Below, piece by piece: positions 50,629 through 60,239 of a stretch of 64,000 bases of DNA (the first letter of the stretch is position 1; each line of letters begins with the position of its first letter). Where the stretch lies: the NCBI RefSeq assembly GCF_900142805.1, contig NZ_FRCF01000006.1, forward strand, positions 54,468-118,467, written 5' to 3'. This stretch comes from Lacicoccus alkaliphilus DSM 16010 (GTDB taxonomy: Bacteria; Bacillota; Bacilli; Staphylococcales; Salinicoccaceae). The notes below the pieces were generated by a model. That model ran no database searches and was not told the origin of the DNA. It worked only from the letters and a program-made list of their open reading frames with translations. Made by a program: the position numbers and the translations under genes.

Positions 50629-53310
50629 TTATGCTTCAGCCTCATCAGCGCGAATAGATCTTCTTTTGATGATGGAGCGTGTGATCCACTTCTCGATTTC
50701 TATCAGGATGAAGACGCTGATGCCGATTGCAATCGGTATGAGCCAGTATTCAAGGGCGATCGGTACAGTGCCGAGAATCGTGTTCATGAAGGGGAGGTAT
50801 GTCACCCCGACTTGAAGAAGGATAAGCAGTCCCGACACCATGAAAGCGATTCGGTTTGTGAAGAAATTCCTGTTCAGGGCGAAGTCCACTTCGCTCCTGC
50901 AATTATACAGATGGAACAACTGGGCAAATACGATGGACTGGAGCGTGATCGTTTTGATGACTTCGGCGGGGTATCCCTGATCATGAAGCTCAAGGTTCAC
51001 CAGCAGTATACCGCCGCCTACAAGCAGGGAGACGAGTGCAATCCTGAATATATAGTAGCCGCTCAGGAGTCTTGTTTCAGGGGGTCTGGGCGGCCGTTTC
51101 ATACTGTTAGGCTCGAGCTTTTCAAATGCCAGGGCCAGCGATACGGTGACCGATACGACCATATTGACCCACAGGATCTGTACAGGGGTGAGGGGCATTG
51201 TGAGCCCGAACATGAGGGCGGCAAGAATCAGGAATGCCTCGGCGCCGTTCGTCGGCAGGATGAACAGTATCGTCTTTTTCAGGTTGTCGTAGACTCGCCG
51301 GCCTTCCCTCACTGCCTTTACGATGGTTTCAAAGTTGTCATCGACCAGGATCATGCGGGCGGCTTCCTTTGAAACTTCAGTCCCTTTGATGCCCATGGCG
51401 ACCCCGATATCCGCTCGCTTGAGCGCTGGCGCGTCATTGACCCCGTCACCTGTCATGGATGTGATCTGCCCCTGCGCCTGCAGGGCAGTGACGAGCTGCA
51501 GTTTGTTCTGCGGGCTGGTTCTGGCGAAGATATCATATTCCATGGCGGCGCGGGCCAATTCATCGTCCGTCATGCCATCCAGCTCCCGGCCCTCGATGGC
51601 CTGCTGGCCGTCGCCGATGCCGAGCTGTCTGCCGATGGCGATTGCTGTATCCTTATGATCGCCGGTGATCATTTTTACGTTGATTCCGGCACGTTTGGAT
51701 TCCTCCACTGCAAGTATGGCTTCTTCCCTTGGTGGATCGATGATGCCTGCGAAGCCTAGCAGGTTCATCCCCCGGGTGAGATCTTCATGGGTGATTTCAG
51801 ATGTTTCCGGGGGCATATCCTTATATGCCGCCCCGAGCACACGTTTTCCCTCGCCTGCGATGCGGGCAAGCTTTTTCTCCCACTCCACCCTGTCTTCATC
51901 GTCGGCCTCCGGATAAGCCATATCGAGCAGCCTGTCCGGTGCACCTTTGATATAGAGGCGTTTTGCACCGTCCGTTTCCACCAGATAAGCCATATACTTA
52001 TACGCGGAATCGAAAGGTATCTTATCGATCGGGGGAAGTGCAGGGATGTCGGCCTCGGCTTTTTCCGCTACAGTCAAGAGACACCCTTCCGTCGGCTCCC
52101 CGCTGATTTCCCATTGACCGGTCTCCCCGTTCTTCCAGAGGCTGGTTTCGTTGACTGTCTTTATGCAAGTCAGAAACGCTTTAAGTGTGGACGGATCATC
52201 ATTCTTCCTTCCCGCCACTATCTCCCCGTGAGGGGCGTACCCGGTGCCGGTGACACTGTACGCGGCATCCTGGAGGTCGATGGAGGTGACCGTCATTTCG
52301 TTCCTGGTCAGGGTGCCGGTCTTATCCGAACAGATGACCGATACCGCTCCGAGGGTCTCTACAGACGGGAGGTTTTTGACGATTGCATTATTTCCGGCCA
52401 TCGTCTGCACACCAAGTGCGAGGATGATGGAGAGGATGGCGGGCAATCCTTCAGGAATTGCTGCTACGGCAAGGGAGATCACTGCAAGGAGCAGTTCAGT
52501 CGTCGGGTAGTCGTGGAAGACGTAACCATAGATGAAGCTGACTGCTGCGATGAGTAATATGATGAAGCTGATGGTCTTGCCGAATTGCGCAGTCTGTCTG
52601 AGCAGAGGTGTCTGAAGCTGTTCCGTCTCCACCATGGAAGTATTGATCTTCCCGAGTTCCGTTTGTTCACCGGTGGCGACGACGATGCCCCGGCCTGAAC
52701 CGGAAGAAATGGATGTGCCGGAAAATGCCATGTTCACCTGGTCGCCGAGCACCGCGTCGGAACCGATCGCGGCCGTCTGTTTCTTTACTGCCAGGGATTC
52801 CCCGGTCAAAGCGGACTCTTCCACTTTAAGGTTGTTCGCTTCAATCAGCCGGACATCTGCCGGAAGGCGGTCACCGGCTTTAAAGAGCACAATATCACCC
52901 GGCACCACTTCGTCAGCCGGAATCTCGAGCCGCCTCCCCTCCCGGACGACTGTCGCGTTACTGGAAAGCATGTTCTGTATCCCTTCAAGTGCTTTTTCGG
53001 CCCTGTTTTCCTGGACGTAACCGATCATCGCATTGATGATGGCGACGGCAAGGATGACAGCGGTGTCGATGAAATGGCCAAGCGCGGCAGTCACGACCGC
53101 AGCAGCGAGGAGCACATAAATGAGCACATCATTGAAGTGGCCGAGAAACTTTCGCCATTCAGGCACCTTTTCCGGTTTTGGCAGTACATTCCTGCCATGG
53201 GTTCCCAGGTTCCGGGCAACATCTTCGCCGTCCAATCCCTGTGACTTGTCAACGGAGAAATACTGAAGTACCTCCTCTTCCTGCTCAGCATGCCATTGTT
53301 TTCGTTCCAT
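50629..53310 (-). CDS. P2-type cation-transporting ATPase (Ca2+/Na+-like)
   Basis: 893 residues, the full P2 length. Landmarks: N-terminal cation-ATPase domain, LTGES (about 168-172), PEGLPA in M4 (286-291), phosphorylation site CSDKTGTLTRNEMT with Asp 329, and TGDGVNDAPALKRADIG, plus the four-segment C-terminal domain. The PEGLP M4 motif and length place it with SERCA/PMCA-like pumps rather than heavy-metal P1B pumps. It probably expels Ca2+ or Na+; the ion cannot be settled by eye. Monocistronic on the minus strand. Confidence 0.88.
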   Translation of the reverse strand: MERKQWHAEQEEEVLQYFSVDKSQGLDGEDVARNLGTHGRNVLPKPEKVPEWRKFLGHFNDVLIYVLLAAAVVTAALGHFIDTAVILAVAIINAMIGYVQENRAEKALEGIQNMLSSNATVVREGRRLEIPADEVVPGDIVLFKAGDRLPADVRLIEANNLKVEESALTGESLAVKKQTAAIGSDAVLGDQVNMAFSGTSISSGSGRGIVVATGEQTELGKINTSMVETEQLQTPLLRQTAQFGKTISFIILLIAAVSFIYGYVFHDYPTTELLLAVISLAVAAIPEGLPAILSIILALGVQTMAGNNAIVKNLPSVETLGAVSVICSDKTGTLTRNEMTVTSIDLQDAAYSVTGTGYAPHGEIVAGRKNDDPSTLKAFLTCIKTVNETSLWKNGETGQWEISGEPTEGCLLTVAEKAEADIPALPPIDKIPFDSAYKYMAYLVETDGAKRLYIKGAPDRLLDMAYPEADDEDRVEWEKKLARIAGEGKRVLGAAYKDMPPETSEITHEDLTRGMNLLGFAGIIDPPREEAILAVEESKRAGINVKMITGDHKDTAIAIGRQLGIGDGQQAIEGRELDGMTDDELARAAMEYDIFARTSPQNKLQLVTALQAQGQITSMTGDGVNDAPALKRADIGVAMGIKGTEVSKEAARMILVDDNFETIVKAVREGRRVYDNLKKTILFILPTNGAEAFLILAALMFGLTMPLTPVQILWVNMVVSVTVSLALAFEKLEPNSMKRPPRPPETRLLSGYYIFRIALVSLLVGGGILLVNLELHDQGYPAEVIKTITLQSIVFAQLFHLYNCRSEVDFALNRNFFTNRIAFMVSGLLILLQVGVTYLPFMNTILGTVPIALEYWLIPIAIGISVFILIEIEKWITRSIIKRRSIRADEAEA

Positions 53311-53431
53311 ATACTCACTCCTGACCGAATTTGATGTTCATAATTATTGTAACGTATTTTCTGATGGTGTTCAGGAGTATGGGCAGGGACTTGAAGACAT
53401 AATATTGAAATATGATGGATGAAGGCATAAA

Positions 53432-53465
53432 AAAACCGTCCACGTAATTTTCAGTGGATGGTTTT
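53432..53465 (-). terminator. Terminator after the uspA gene
   Basis: AAAACC and TCCAC (53432-53443) pair with GTGGA and GGTTTT (53454-53465); on the minus strand it is followed by TTTTTATGCC. Confidence 0.8.
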
Positions 53466-53470
53466 CTGCA

Positions 53471-53884
53471 TCATTTGACGATCATCACCGGCATATGTGC
53501 GCGCTTTGCGACTTTATGGCTCACGCTGCCGAGCACCATTTCCTGTAAGGCATTCAGCCCCCTGCTGCCAAGTATGACGACATCATACCCGCCTTCATTT
53601 GCGAAGTCGACGACCGTTTCGGCCGGGCTGCCCTGCTTGAACTGTACATCATACGACACACCATTTTCATCATAGAGTGCGATGATTTTGGAAAGCTTCG
53701 CCTTCCGGTTGAAGGTACTGCCGTCCCCCGGCCTGTTATGAAGGATTTCATCCTTCGAATTTTCCGGGTTGACCACATTCAGTATCGTCACTTCGGTATC
53801 CCCGCCTATAAAGTGAAGTGTCTCTTCTGCTGCCCTGTAGCTGTTATCCGAACCGTCTGCTGCGAGTAAAATTGATTGATACAT
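53471..53884 (-). CDS. UspA-family universal stress protein
   Basis: 137 residues, one Usp domain. It starts MYQSILLAADGSDNSYRAAEETLHF and has the ATP-binding loop GSRGLNALQEMVLGSVSHKVA (about 107-127) with G-2x-G-9x-G(S). This motif indicates an ATP-binding type. It lies 15 bp after sulP on the same strand, a frequent pairing in bacteria, so it may modulate the transporter. Confidence 0.9.
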   Translation of the reverse strand: MYQSILLAADGSDNSYRAAEETLHFIGGDTEVTILNVVNPENSKDEILHNRPGDGSTFNRKAKLSKIIALYDENGVSYDVQFKQGSPAETVVDFANEGGYDVVILGSRGLNALQEMVLGSVSHKVAKRAHMPVMIVK

Positions 53885-53899
53885 TCCGGTATTCCTCCT

Positions 53900-55351
53900 T
53901 TAGGTGAGGTGCTGTTCATTGAGCTGGCTGAGTTCTTTGACGATTTTCCTGCTGTCTGTATTCATATGGCTGACATAAACGGCATTGCCTTTTTCTTCGA
54001 GTTTCCTGACGATGGTATCGACTGCATCGACTGCGGAATCATCCCACAAGTGGGCGTCCCGGAAGTCGAGATGTATATCTTTATCATACTTTTTGAACTC
54101 TATCTGTTCAATCGTGGTATCGATGGAAGCGAAGAAGATCTGTCCAACGAAGCGGAGGGTGATGGCCTCTGCCGTCTCTTCAAAATGCACATCGACCTTC
54201 GAAATTTTCGTTGCAAAGAATAATGCGCTGAATACGACCCCGACGATGACCCCGATGGCAAGGTTGTGTGTAACCAGGACGATGAGCACAGTAATCACCA
54301 TGACGAAGGCATCAGTGCGGGGTGCTTTGGCCATGAAGCGGAAAGAGCCCCAGTCAAAAGTGCCGATGGCGACCATCACCATGATGCCGGCTAAGATCGG
54401 CATGGGAATCTGTACGACCCACTCCCCGAGCACGATGATGAGGAACATCAGTACGACGCCGGCTGTGAATGTTGAGAGCCTGGTCGTTGCACCGGATCTC
54501 ACGTTGATGACCGACTGGCCGATCATCGCACAACCGCCCATTCCGCCAAAGAAGCCTGTGATGAAGTTCGCGATGCCCTGTCCGCGGGATTCCCTGTTTT
54601 TACTGCTGTAGGTATCCGTCGCATTGTCGACGATCCGTGCGGTCAAAAGTGTTTCCACAAGTCCGACGATTGCCATGGACAATGAAAAAGGCAGGATGAT
54701 CATGAATGTTTCCATGGTGAACGGCACATCCGGGAGGAAGAAGCTTGGAAACGACCGTTCGATCGTACCGAGGTCACCGACCGTGCCGACATTGGATCCG
54801 AAAGCGATATAGACGCCGGTCAGCACGACAAGCGCAATCAGCGGTGCCGGAATCTTCTTGAAGAAACGCGGCAATACATATAGAATCAACAATGTAACGA
54901 TCAGGTAGATATATGTATCAATCGAAATGCCGAAAATATGTTCAAGCTGGGACATGAAGATCATGATGGCGAGTGCATTAACGAAACCGATCATGACTGA
55001 GTTCGGGATGAATTTCATCAGCTTTCCGACTTTAAGCAAGCCCAATATGACTTGGATGATGCCCATCAGGATCGTGGCGGCAAGCAGATAATCCACGCCG
55101 TATTCGCTGACAAGCGGTACGACCAGGAGTGCTATCGCTCCCGTGGCGGCAGAAATCATGGCCGGCCGTCCGCCGACGAATGATATGATTACAGCTATGA
55201 GGAATGAGGCATAGAGTCCGACCATCGGGTCGACCCCTGCAATGATCGAGAAGGCGATGGCTTCCGGGATCAGAGCCAGAGCCACGACGAGGCCGGCCAT
55301 GATATTGGTGCCCGGTTCGTGCAGCCATTCCCTTTTAAATTTTTCTACCAT
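53900..55351 (-). CDS. SulP-family anion transporter with STAS domain
   Basis: 483 residues. About 11-14 membrane segments with [27 protein letters not shown] at the start and [27 protein letters not shown] in the middle, and a C-terminal STAS domain with [23 protein letters not shown]. SulP proteins carry sulfate, bicarbonate or dicarboxylates with Na+ or H+. The pairing with a Usp protein is common for bicarbonate-type SulP, but the substrate is not settled. Starts ATG-GTA at 55351. Confidence 0.9.
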   Translation of the reverse strand: MVEKFKREWLHEPGTNIMAGLVVALALIPEAIAFSIIAGVDPMVGLYASFLIAVIISFVGGRPAMISAATGAIALLVVPLVSEYGVDYLLAATILMGIIQVILGLLKVGKLMKFIPNSVMIGFVNALAIMIFMSQLEHIFGISIDTYIYLIVTLLILYVLPRFFKKIPAPLIALVVLTGVYIAFGSNVGTVGDLGTIERSFPSFFLPDVPFTMETFMIILPFSLSMAIVGLVETLLTARIVDNATDTYSSKNRESRGQGIANFITGFFGGMGGCAMIGQSVINVRSGATTRLSTFTAGVVLMFLIIVLGEWVVQIPMPILAGIMVMVAIGTFDWGSFRFMAKAPRTDAFVMVITVLIVLVTHNLAIGVIVGVVFSALFFATKISKVDVHFEETAEAITLRFVGQIFFASIDTTIEQIEFKKYDKDIHLDFRDAHLWDDSAVDAVDTIVRKLEEKGNAVYVSHMNTDSRKIVKELSQLNEQHLT

Positions 55352-55480
55352 AAATTAATACACTTCCCACTCTATAAATTGACTAATGCCATTATAGCAG
55401 AAAAGTTTCATATGTATACCCCTTTTTGGGAAAATGGGTGAAAGTCATGATATAATATTGTTAAGATTGGAGGGCTTAAG

Positions 55481-56023
55481 ATGAAGTACGGTTACATAAG
55501 ACCTGTCGAACTATATGATGATATCGCAGGACAGAAGAAAAAAATAATGGAATATACAAATAATATCTTTATGGAAACTCATTCTGAAAATAAAAAGAGG
55601 ACGGAGCTTGAGAGAGTGCTCGAAGACACGCTCGATGCAGGCGATGAATTAATCGTCACCGACTTCTGCATCCTTGCCGATTCCACGAAACATCTCGTGG
55701 ATATCATCGATGCATGTATACGGGAGTCAGCGCAGCTCCACATCCTCAACCCGGCCATTGTGATTGATGAAGGGACTGAATATCATTTTCAGCACATTTT
55801 AAATGAAGTATCCAATTTCCAAAGCGACATCGTGAAGTTCAGGACACAACTCGGTGTGGATAAGGCCATCAAAGGCGGTAAAAAGATGGGAAGACCGAGG
55901 CGCAGTGATGAAAATATAAAAAGAGCCGTTGAGATGTACATGTCAAAGAAGTATACACTCGACGAAATCAAAGAAAAGACGAACATCAGCAGGGCAACGC
56001 TCTACAGGCACCTGGAAAGCTGA
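55481..56023 (+). CDS. Resolvase/invertase-like protein with degenerate catalytic site
   Basis: 180 residues, the size of small serine recombinases. The N-terminal fold resembles resolvases: MKYGYIRPVE, KKRTELERVLEDTLDAGDELIVTDFCILADSTKHLVDII. But the catalytic Ser (usual YxRVS) is missing, since the motif reads YIRPVE, and the later DRLGRS Arg pair reads FCILADS. The C-terminal HTH is good: GRPRRSDENIKRAVEMYMSKKYTLDEIKEKTNISRATLYRHL, as in Hin/Sin. It therefore probably binds DNA without cutting. TTGGAGGG RBS. No recombination sites or mobile genes are adjacent. Confidence 0.75.
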   Translation: MKYGYIRPVELYDDIAGQKKKIMEYTNNIFMETHSENKKRTELERVLEDTLDAGDELIVTDFCILADSTKHLVDIIDACIRESAQLHILNPAIVIDEGTEYHFQHILNEVSNFQSDIVKFRTQLGVDKAIKGGKKMGRPRRSDENIKRAVEMYMSKKYTLDEIKEKTNISRATLYRHLES

Positions 56024-56033
56024 TTGTAAAAAT

Positions 56034-56076
56034 AAAACCCTTATCGCCCGGTATTTCCCGGGCAATAAGGGTTTTT
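56034..56076. terminator. Bidirectional terminator
   Basis: AAAACCCTTAT and GCCCGG (56034-56051) pair with CCGGGC and ATAAGGGTTTT, with one mismatch, between the convergent resolvase-like and isaA-like genes. Confidence 0.88.
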
Positions 56077-56092
56077 CGTTCCGGAGTGGTGA

Positions 56093-56782
56093 TTACCACC
56101 AATTGTTTGCTTCACGGAATTCGATTGCTTCTTCCACTGAGCCGTAACGTTCTTCTGCATAATTCAGCATACCTTCAGTCTGTTCCGTGACAGAACCGGT
56201 GCCCCATGACTCTTTAGTCTGACCGAGTCCTCTGTAGCCGAGTTCGTTGACTGCATTTGGATCACCGCTGGATTCAGGCATCACGATGGCATTCCAGACT
56301 GCTTCAGTGCCGCCTGCTTCAAGGAACTGCTCCTTTGTGGAGCCATCGCTTGAAGGTGCTGCCGGTTGTGACTCCTGCTCAGGCTGTTGTACATTTTGTG
56401 CAGGCGCCTCCTGTGTCTCTTCAACGACTTCCGGTGCAGGCTGTTCTTCCTGAACCGGTGATTCAGTCACCTGCGGTGCGGCCTGCTCTGCATTTCCTGC
56501 AGGTGTTTCAGCTTGAACCGGGCCGTTGCCGTTGTAAGCCCATGTGTAGTTCACGCCGTCAGATTTGAATTCGTAATCGACTTCATTCAGATTGAAATTA
56601 TAGTGGTACTCACCTTCATGAATCGGTGCCTCATCGAGCTTGCTTGAATGGGACTGGGCCATCTGTGCAAGTTCTGCTTTATCGATATTCTGCTCTGATG
56701 CTTCAGCGTCCCCTGCTGCTGTGAAACCGCCGATTCCAAGTCCGAGAGCGAGAGTTGTCGTCAATATTGTTTTCTTCATCAT
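56093..56782 (-). CDS. isaA: IsaA/SceD-type secreted transglycosylase
   Basis: 229 residues. Signal peptide MKKTILTTTLALGLGIGGFTAAGDAEA, then an N-terminal part with YHYNFNLNEVDYEFKSDG, a Pro/Glu/Gln-rich linker (about 95-145), and a C-terminal transglycosylase-like domain, TKEQFLEAGGTEAVWNAIVMPESSGDPNAVNELGYRGLGQTKESWG up to AIEFREANNWW. The Glu of MPESSGDP matches the catalytic Glu of S. aureus IsaA. It would cleave peptidoglycan glycan strands outside the cell. Tandem ATGs at 56782 and 56779. In staphylococci this family is under WalKR control; I could not confirm a clean WalR box. Confidence 0.88.
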   Translation of the reverse strand: MMKKTILTTTLALGLGIGGFTAAGDAEASEQNIDKAELAQMAQSHSSKLDEAPIHEGEYHYNFNLNEVDYEFKSDGVNYTWAYNGNGPVQAETPAGNAEQAAPQVTESPVQEEQPAPEVVEETQEAPAQNVQQPEQESQPAAPSSDGSTKEQFLEAGGTEAVWNAIVMPESSGDPNAVNELGYRGLGQTKESWGTGSVTEQTEGMLNYAEERYGSVEEAIEFREANNWW

Positions 56783-57010
56783 TCAATTCCTCCATAAAAA
56801 CGGGATTATTCTCAATGGATTTTCAATCTTCACCACCAAAAATCCGAAGCCTTGAATATCAAGACAATACCCACTGTAACATGGCATCACAGTCGGCAGG
56901 TTACAGCCCGGTGATAATGAAGTTACAATTCCCACCGGGTGATGTAATGTTGAAATCCCATTGTAAATTGAATGTATTCCTACATGAGTGCCCTGCTTCA
57001 ATCATAGTCT

Positions 57011-58624
57011 TTACAAATCTTTTTCGTCCACACCTGAATCCCGTTTTCTGCGGTACTCCTCTTCTTCCCTGGTCAGGTATTCCTTCATGCGGTGTTTATT
57101 CGGTGTAATGGTGAGTCCGAGGTACTTCCGTTCCTCATTCGCATCTTTATAGAAGGAAATCATCATCAGTATGATGACGAAACTGAACGGCAGCGCTGCA
57201 ATGATGGCTGCGGACTGGAGGGCTTCAAGCCCCGTCTCCCCTCCGGACAGGAGCAGGATGTAGGCAATGGATGACAGTGCGACGCCCCATACTATTTTGA
57301 TGTTGACAGTCGGACGCAATGACCCATGTGAAGTCTGCATCCCAAGGACGAATGTCGCTGAATCTGCCGACGTGATGAAGAATGAGGAAATCAGTATGAT
57401 GGCGAGAATCGATAATGGTACGCTGAGCGGCATCTCATTAAAGATGGCGAACAATTGTATTTCAGGACCAAGTCCGATGATTTCCGGCACTTTTCCGGCA
57501 ACTTCTATGCCGGTGACGCCAAAGACGGTGAACCAGATGATGCCGATGGTCGTCGGGACGAGCAGCAATGCCATCACGAATTCACGGACTGAACGGCCTC
57601 TCGAGACACGTGCGATGAAGATGCCGACAAACGGACTCCAGCTCAGCCACCATGCCCAGTAATAGATCGTCCATGCCTGCAGCCAGTCGTTCTTCTGTTC
57701 ATTCATCGGTGCGGCATCCAAAGTCCTTGCGACGAATGTATTGATGTATTCCCCGGCAGCTGTCGGCAGCATGTTCAGGATGAGCATCGTCGGACCGAGT
57801 ATTAAAATGGTTAAAAGTAAAATGGATGCGATGATCATATTCAGGTTGCTTAAATATCTGATGCCCTTGCTTAAGCCGCTCCATGCACTCACAAGGAACA
57901 GGACGGTGACCACCCCTATGATCAAGCCCTGGACCGTCAAGTTGACCGGAACACCGAGCAGGTAGTTCAAGCCGCCATTGATCTGCGTCGTGCCGATGCC
58001 GAGTGAGACGGCGACACCGACCACTGTGGCGAATACCGTCAATACATCGATGAGGACCCCTATCGGCCCGTCCACCCTGTCGCCCAGCACCGGACGGAGT
58101 GTTTTGGACAGCAGCCCCGACTCTCCCTTTCTGAACTGGAAATACGCGAGCGCGAGTGCAACGGCGCCGTACATGCCCCACGCATGGACACCCCAATGGA
58201 ATATCGTCGCCCGTATGGCTTCGAGCATTGCTTCTTCCGTCTCGGGATCGGCAGTTGCCGGAGTGAAGAAGTGTGCGATGGGCTCTGAAGTGCTGTAGAA
58301 CACCACACCAATACCCATACCGGCACTGAAAAGCATCGTCAGCCATGAACGCGTGCTGAACTCGGGCTTATGATGCGGTTTGCCCAATTTCAATTTACCG
58401 ATCGGGCTGAAAACAAGGAAAATACAAAAGAACAACATGGCGGAAGTGATGATCATGTAATACCATCCGAAATAATTACTCACCCAATTGGCGATGGAGC
58501 CTGATACAGCCCCGAATTGAGCGGGATTGATGGCACCGAGAATGACGAGTGCTGCAACGATGAGCACTGAATATGTAAATACGTGTGAAAGCTTTTTATT
58601 TCCAGGACTTGAAGAATCCTTCAT
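57011..58624 (-). CDS. BCCT-family betaine/carnitine/choline transporter
   Basis: 537 residues and 12 membrane segments. The glycine-rich segment FSAGMGIGVVFYSTSEPIAHF (about 96-116) and the Trp-rich TIYYWAWWLSWSPFVGIFIARVSRGR (about 318-343) are BCCT signatures. The C-terminal tail is long, charged and rich in Arg and Glu, the osmosensing region of BetP/OpuD-like carriers. The likely role is uptake of glycine betaine or similar compatible solutes with Na+. AAGGAGCAGATCA precedes the ATG. Confidence 0.9.
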   Translation of the reverse strand: MKDSSSPGNKKLSHVFTYSVLIVAALVILGAINPAQFGAVSGSIANWVSNYFGWYYMIITSAMLFFCIFLVFSPIGKLKLGKPHHKPEFSTRSWLTMLFSAGMGIGVVFYSTSEPIAHFFTPATADPETEEAMLEAIRATIFHWGVHAWGMYGAVALALAYFQFRKGESGLLSKTLRPVLGDRVDGPIGVLIDVLTVFATVVGVAVSLGIGTTQINGGLNYLLGVPVNLTVQGLIIGVVTVLFLVSAWSGLSKGIRYLSNLNMIIASILLLTILILGPTMLILNMLPTAAGEYINTFVARTLDAAPMNEQKNDWLQAWTIYYWAWWLSWSPFVGIFIARVSRGRSVREFVMALLLVPTTIGIIWFTVFGVTGIEVAGKVPEIIGLGPEIQLFAIFNEMPLSVPLSILAIILISSFFITSADSATFVLGMQTSHGSLRPTVNIKIVWGVALSSIAYILLLSGGETGLEALQSAAIIAALPFSFVIILMMISFYKDANEERKYLGLTITPNKHRMKEYLTREEEEYRRKRDSGVDEKDL

Positions 58625-59094
58625 TGATCTGCTCCTTAAAGTTTACTTCAGTATGGGAAAAATCCATAACTGCTTATTTTTGTTAAAAGAATAACCTATA
58701 GATGATAACAAATACTGACGCCAAGTGCAATTTGAATTAACGAAATGAATGGCGATGTCCGATGAATCCTCCTCAAAAATATAAAAATTCTTGATTTCAC
58801 AGTGTTTTCACGCTGATCCCGGCACCTCCTCAAAATATTGATATAACCAGGGCGTATTAATTTGGAGATCATATAAGTTATTACAAAATTTAGTTGTAAC
58901 TTTACGTACAAATGCAGTATAATTACTTGTAAGCGTATTCAGTTGGTGTTTTGCCATCGCTGCTGGAGGCAGGGCCCCTTTAAAAAGAATGCGGCAGGTA
59001 ATTAAATAAGCTGCGACATCAAGTTTGCAGACTATTGACAATTTTTAGAAACAGGGCTATATTTCAATTAAGAATATATTAAGGGGGATGTAAC
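58625..59094. other. 470-bp divergent intergenic region
   Basis: Between the BCCT gene (minus) and the TRAP operon (plus). It contains the TRAP promoter and cre-like box at 58894-58941. I saw no gene or hairpin of note in the rest. The BCCT promoter should lie in the first 100-150 bp but is not obvious. Confidence 0.5.
58894..58941 (+). promoter_or_regulatory. TRAP operon promoter with cre-like box
   Basis: TTGTAA (58894-58899), an 18-bp spacer and TATAAT (58918-58923). TGTAAGCGTATTCA (58928-58941), one mismatch from the cre consensus, overlaps the expected start point. This placement fits CcpA repression. The leader to the first gene is about 160 bases. Confidence 0.6.
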
Positions 59095-60147
59095 ATGAAG
59101 ATGAACAAGTTTTGGCTTTTATCTGCGTTTTTAGTATTTGTGCTGGTACTGGCTGGCTGTGGCAACGGGGAAGACGACACGGCTGATGACGGCGCGGAAG
59201 AAGATGCAACTGAAACTGAAGAAGACGGGGCAGAGGAAACCACAGATGATGGAGGGGAAGCTGAAGGGGAAACACCGGACTTCCTGACTTTACTTACAGG
59301 TGGTACAAGTGGAACTTACTACCCTCTCGGCGGTGAAATGGCATCAAACATCAGCAATGAGACAGGTATCCAGACCGATGCACTTTCGTCAAACGCTTCT
59401 GCCGACAACATAGTCGACCTGCAGAATGGGGAGGCTGAACTCGCTATGGTTCAGACGGACACGGTCGCACAGGCTGTTGATGGAGAAGGTGCATTTGAAG
59501 GTGAGGAAGTGGATAATGTACTGGGACTGGGATCGTTATACCCGGAAACTGTCCAGATTGTAACGACTGCTGATTCCGGCATCGAGTCGATCGAAGACTT
59601 GGAAGGCATGACTGTTTCAGTCGGGGCCCCGGGTTCAGGTACATTCTATAACGCTGAGCAGATTTTGGAAATCCATGACTTGTCCATGGATGATATCGAC
59701 GCTCAAAACCTTGATTTCGGTGAGTCCACCGGTGGTATCCAGGATGGCAACATCGATGCAGCAATCATCACCGGCGGTACGCCGACCGGTGCTGTAGAGG
59801 AATTGTCAGCAACAGCAGACTTGAGGATCCTGCCTGTTGAACAGGATAAAATCGATGAGTTGATCGACCAGTATCCATTCTACGCGGAAGACACGATTGA
59901 AGCCGGCACATACGGCATCGAGGAAGATGTGACGACGGTGGCGGTGATGGCCATGATTGCAGTCTCGGACAGCTTGTCGGATGATGTTGTATACGACATT
60001 ACTGCAGCAATCTATGAAAATGCAGACTCAATGGCACATGCCAGAGCGGAAGACATCACAGTTGAAACGGCATTGGATGGTGTCGGCATCGATCTTCATC
60101 CAGGTGCACAGAACTACTTTGATGAGCAGGGTGTGGAAACAGATTAA
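59095..60147 (+). CDS. TAXI-type TRAP transporter solute-binding lipoprotein
   Basis: 350 residues. Lipoprotein signal with lipobox LAGC (Cys 22), an Asp/Glu-rich linker to about residue 62, then the TAXI domain: LTLLTGGTSGTYYPLGGEMASNIS, LQNGEAELAMVQTDTVAQAV, VSVGAPGSGTFYNAEQIL and AIITGGTPTGAVEELS. Members bind glutamate, other organic acids or similar ligands outside the cell and deliver them to the fused TRAP permease encoded two genes on. GGGGGATGT RBS. The acidic linker fits a halophile. Confidence 0.92.
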   Translation: MKMNKFWLLSAFLVFVLVLAGCGNGEDDTADDGAEEDATETEEDGAEETTDDGGEAEGETPDFLTLLTGGTSGTYYPLGGEMASNISNETGIQTDALSSNASADNIVDLQNGEAELAMVQTDTVAQAVDGEGAFEGEEVDNVLGLGSLYPETVQIVTTADSGIESIEDLEGMTVSVGAPGSGTFYNAEQILEIHDLSMDDIDAQNLDFGESTGGIQDGNIDAAIITGGTPTGAVEELSATADLRILPVEQDKIDELIDQYPFYAEDTIEAGTYGIEEDVTTVAVMAMIAVSDSLSDDVVYDITAAIYENADSMAHARAEDITVETALDGVGIDLHPGAQNYFDEQGVETD

Positions 60148-60160
60148 GGTTCATAGTGAT

Positions 60161-60228
60161 AACGGATGGTATGACCGGCAGTCAATCTGGTTTTAGATGG
60201 ATGACTTCCGGTCAATCCGTTTTTTTAG
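60161..60228 (+). terminator. Attenuator between the binding protein and permease genes
   Basis: A long hairpin: AACGGAT (60161-60167) and TGACCGG.AGTCA pair with TGACT.CCGGTCA and ATCCGTT, followed by seven T. It lies right after the binding-protein gene, so it should reduce read-through and give more binding protein than permease. Confidence 0.75.
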
Positions 60229-60239
60229 AGGTATTTTTA

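Noticed and set aside
55405..55440. ATACCCC followed by TTTTTGGG upstream of sulP, suggestive of a CstR site
   Set aside because: Only the left half matches the 16-bp operator; spacing and the right half do not fit.
56783..57010. Inverted repeats and TGTAAC hexamers upstream of isaA considered as WalR box or c-di-AMP riboswitch
   Set aside because: No pair of TGTWAH hexamers with five-base spacing and no riboswitch core could be found.
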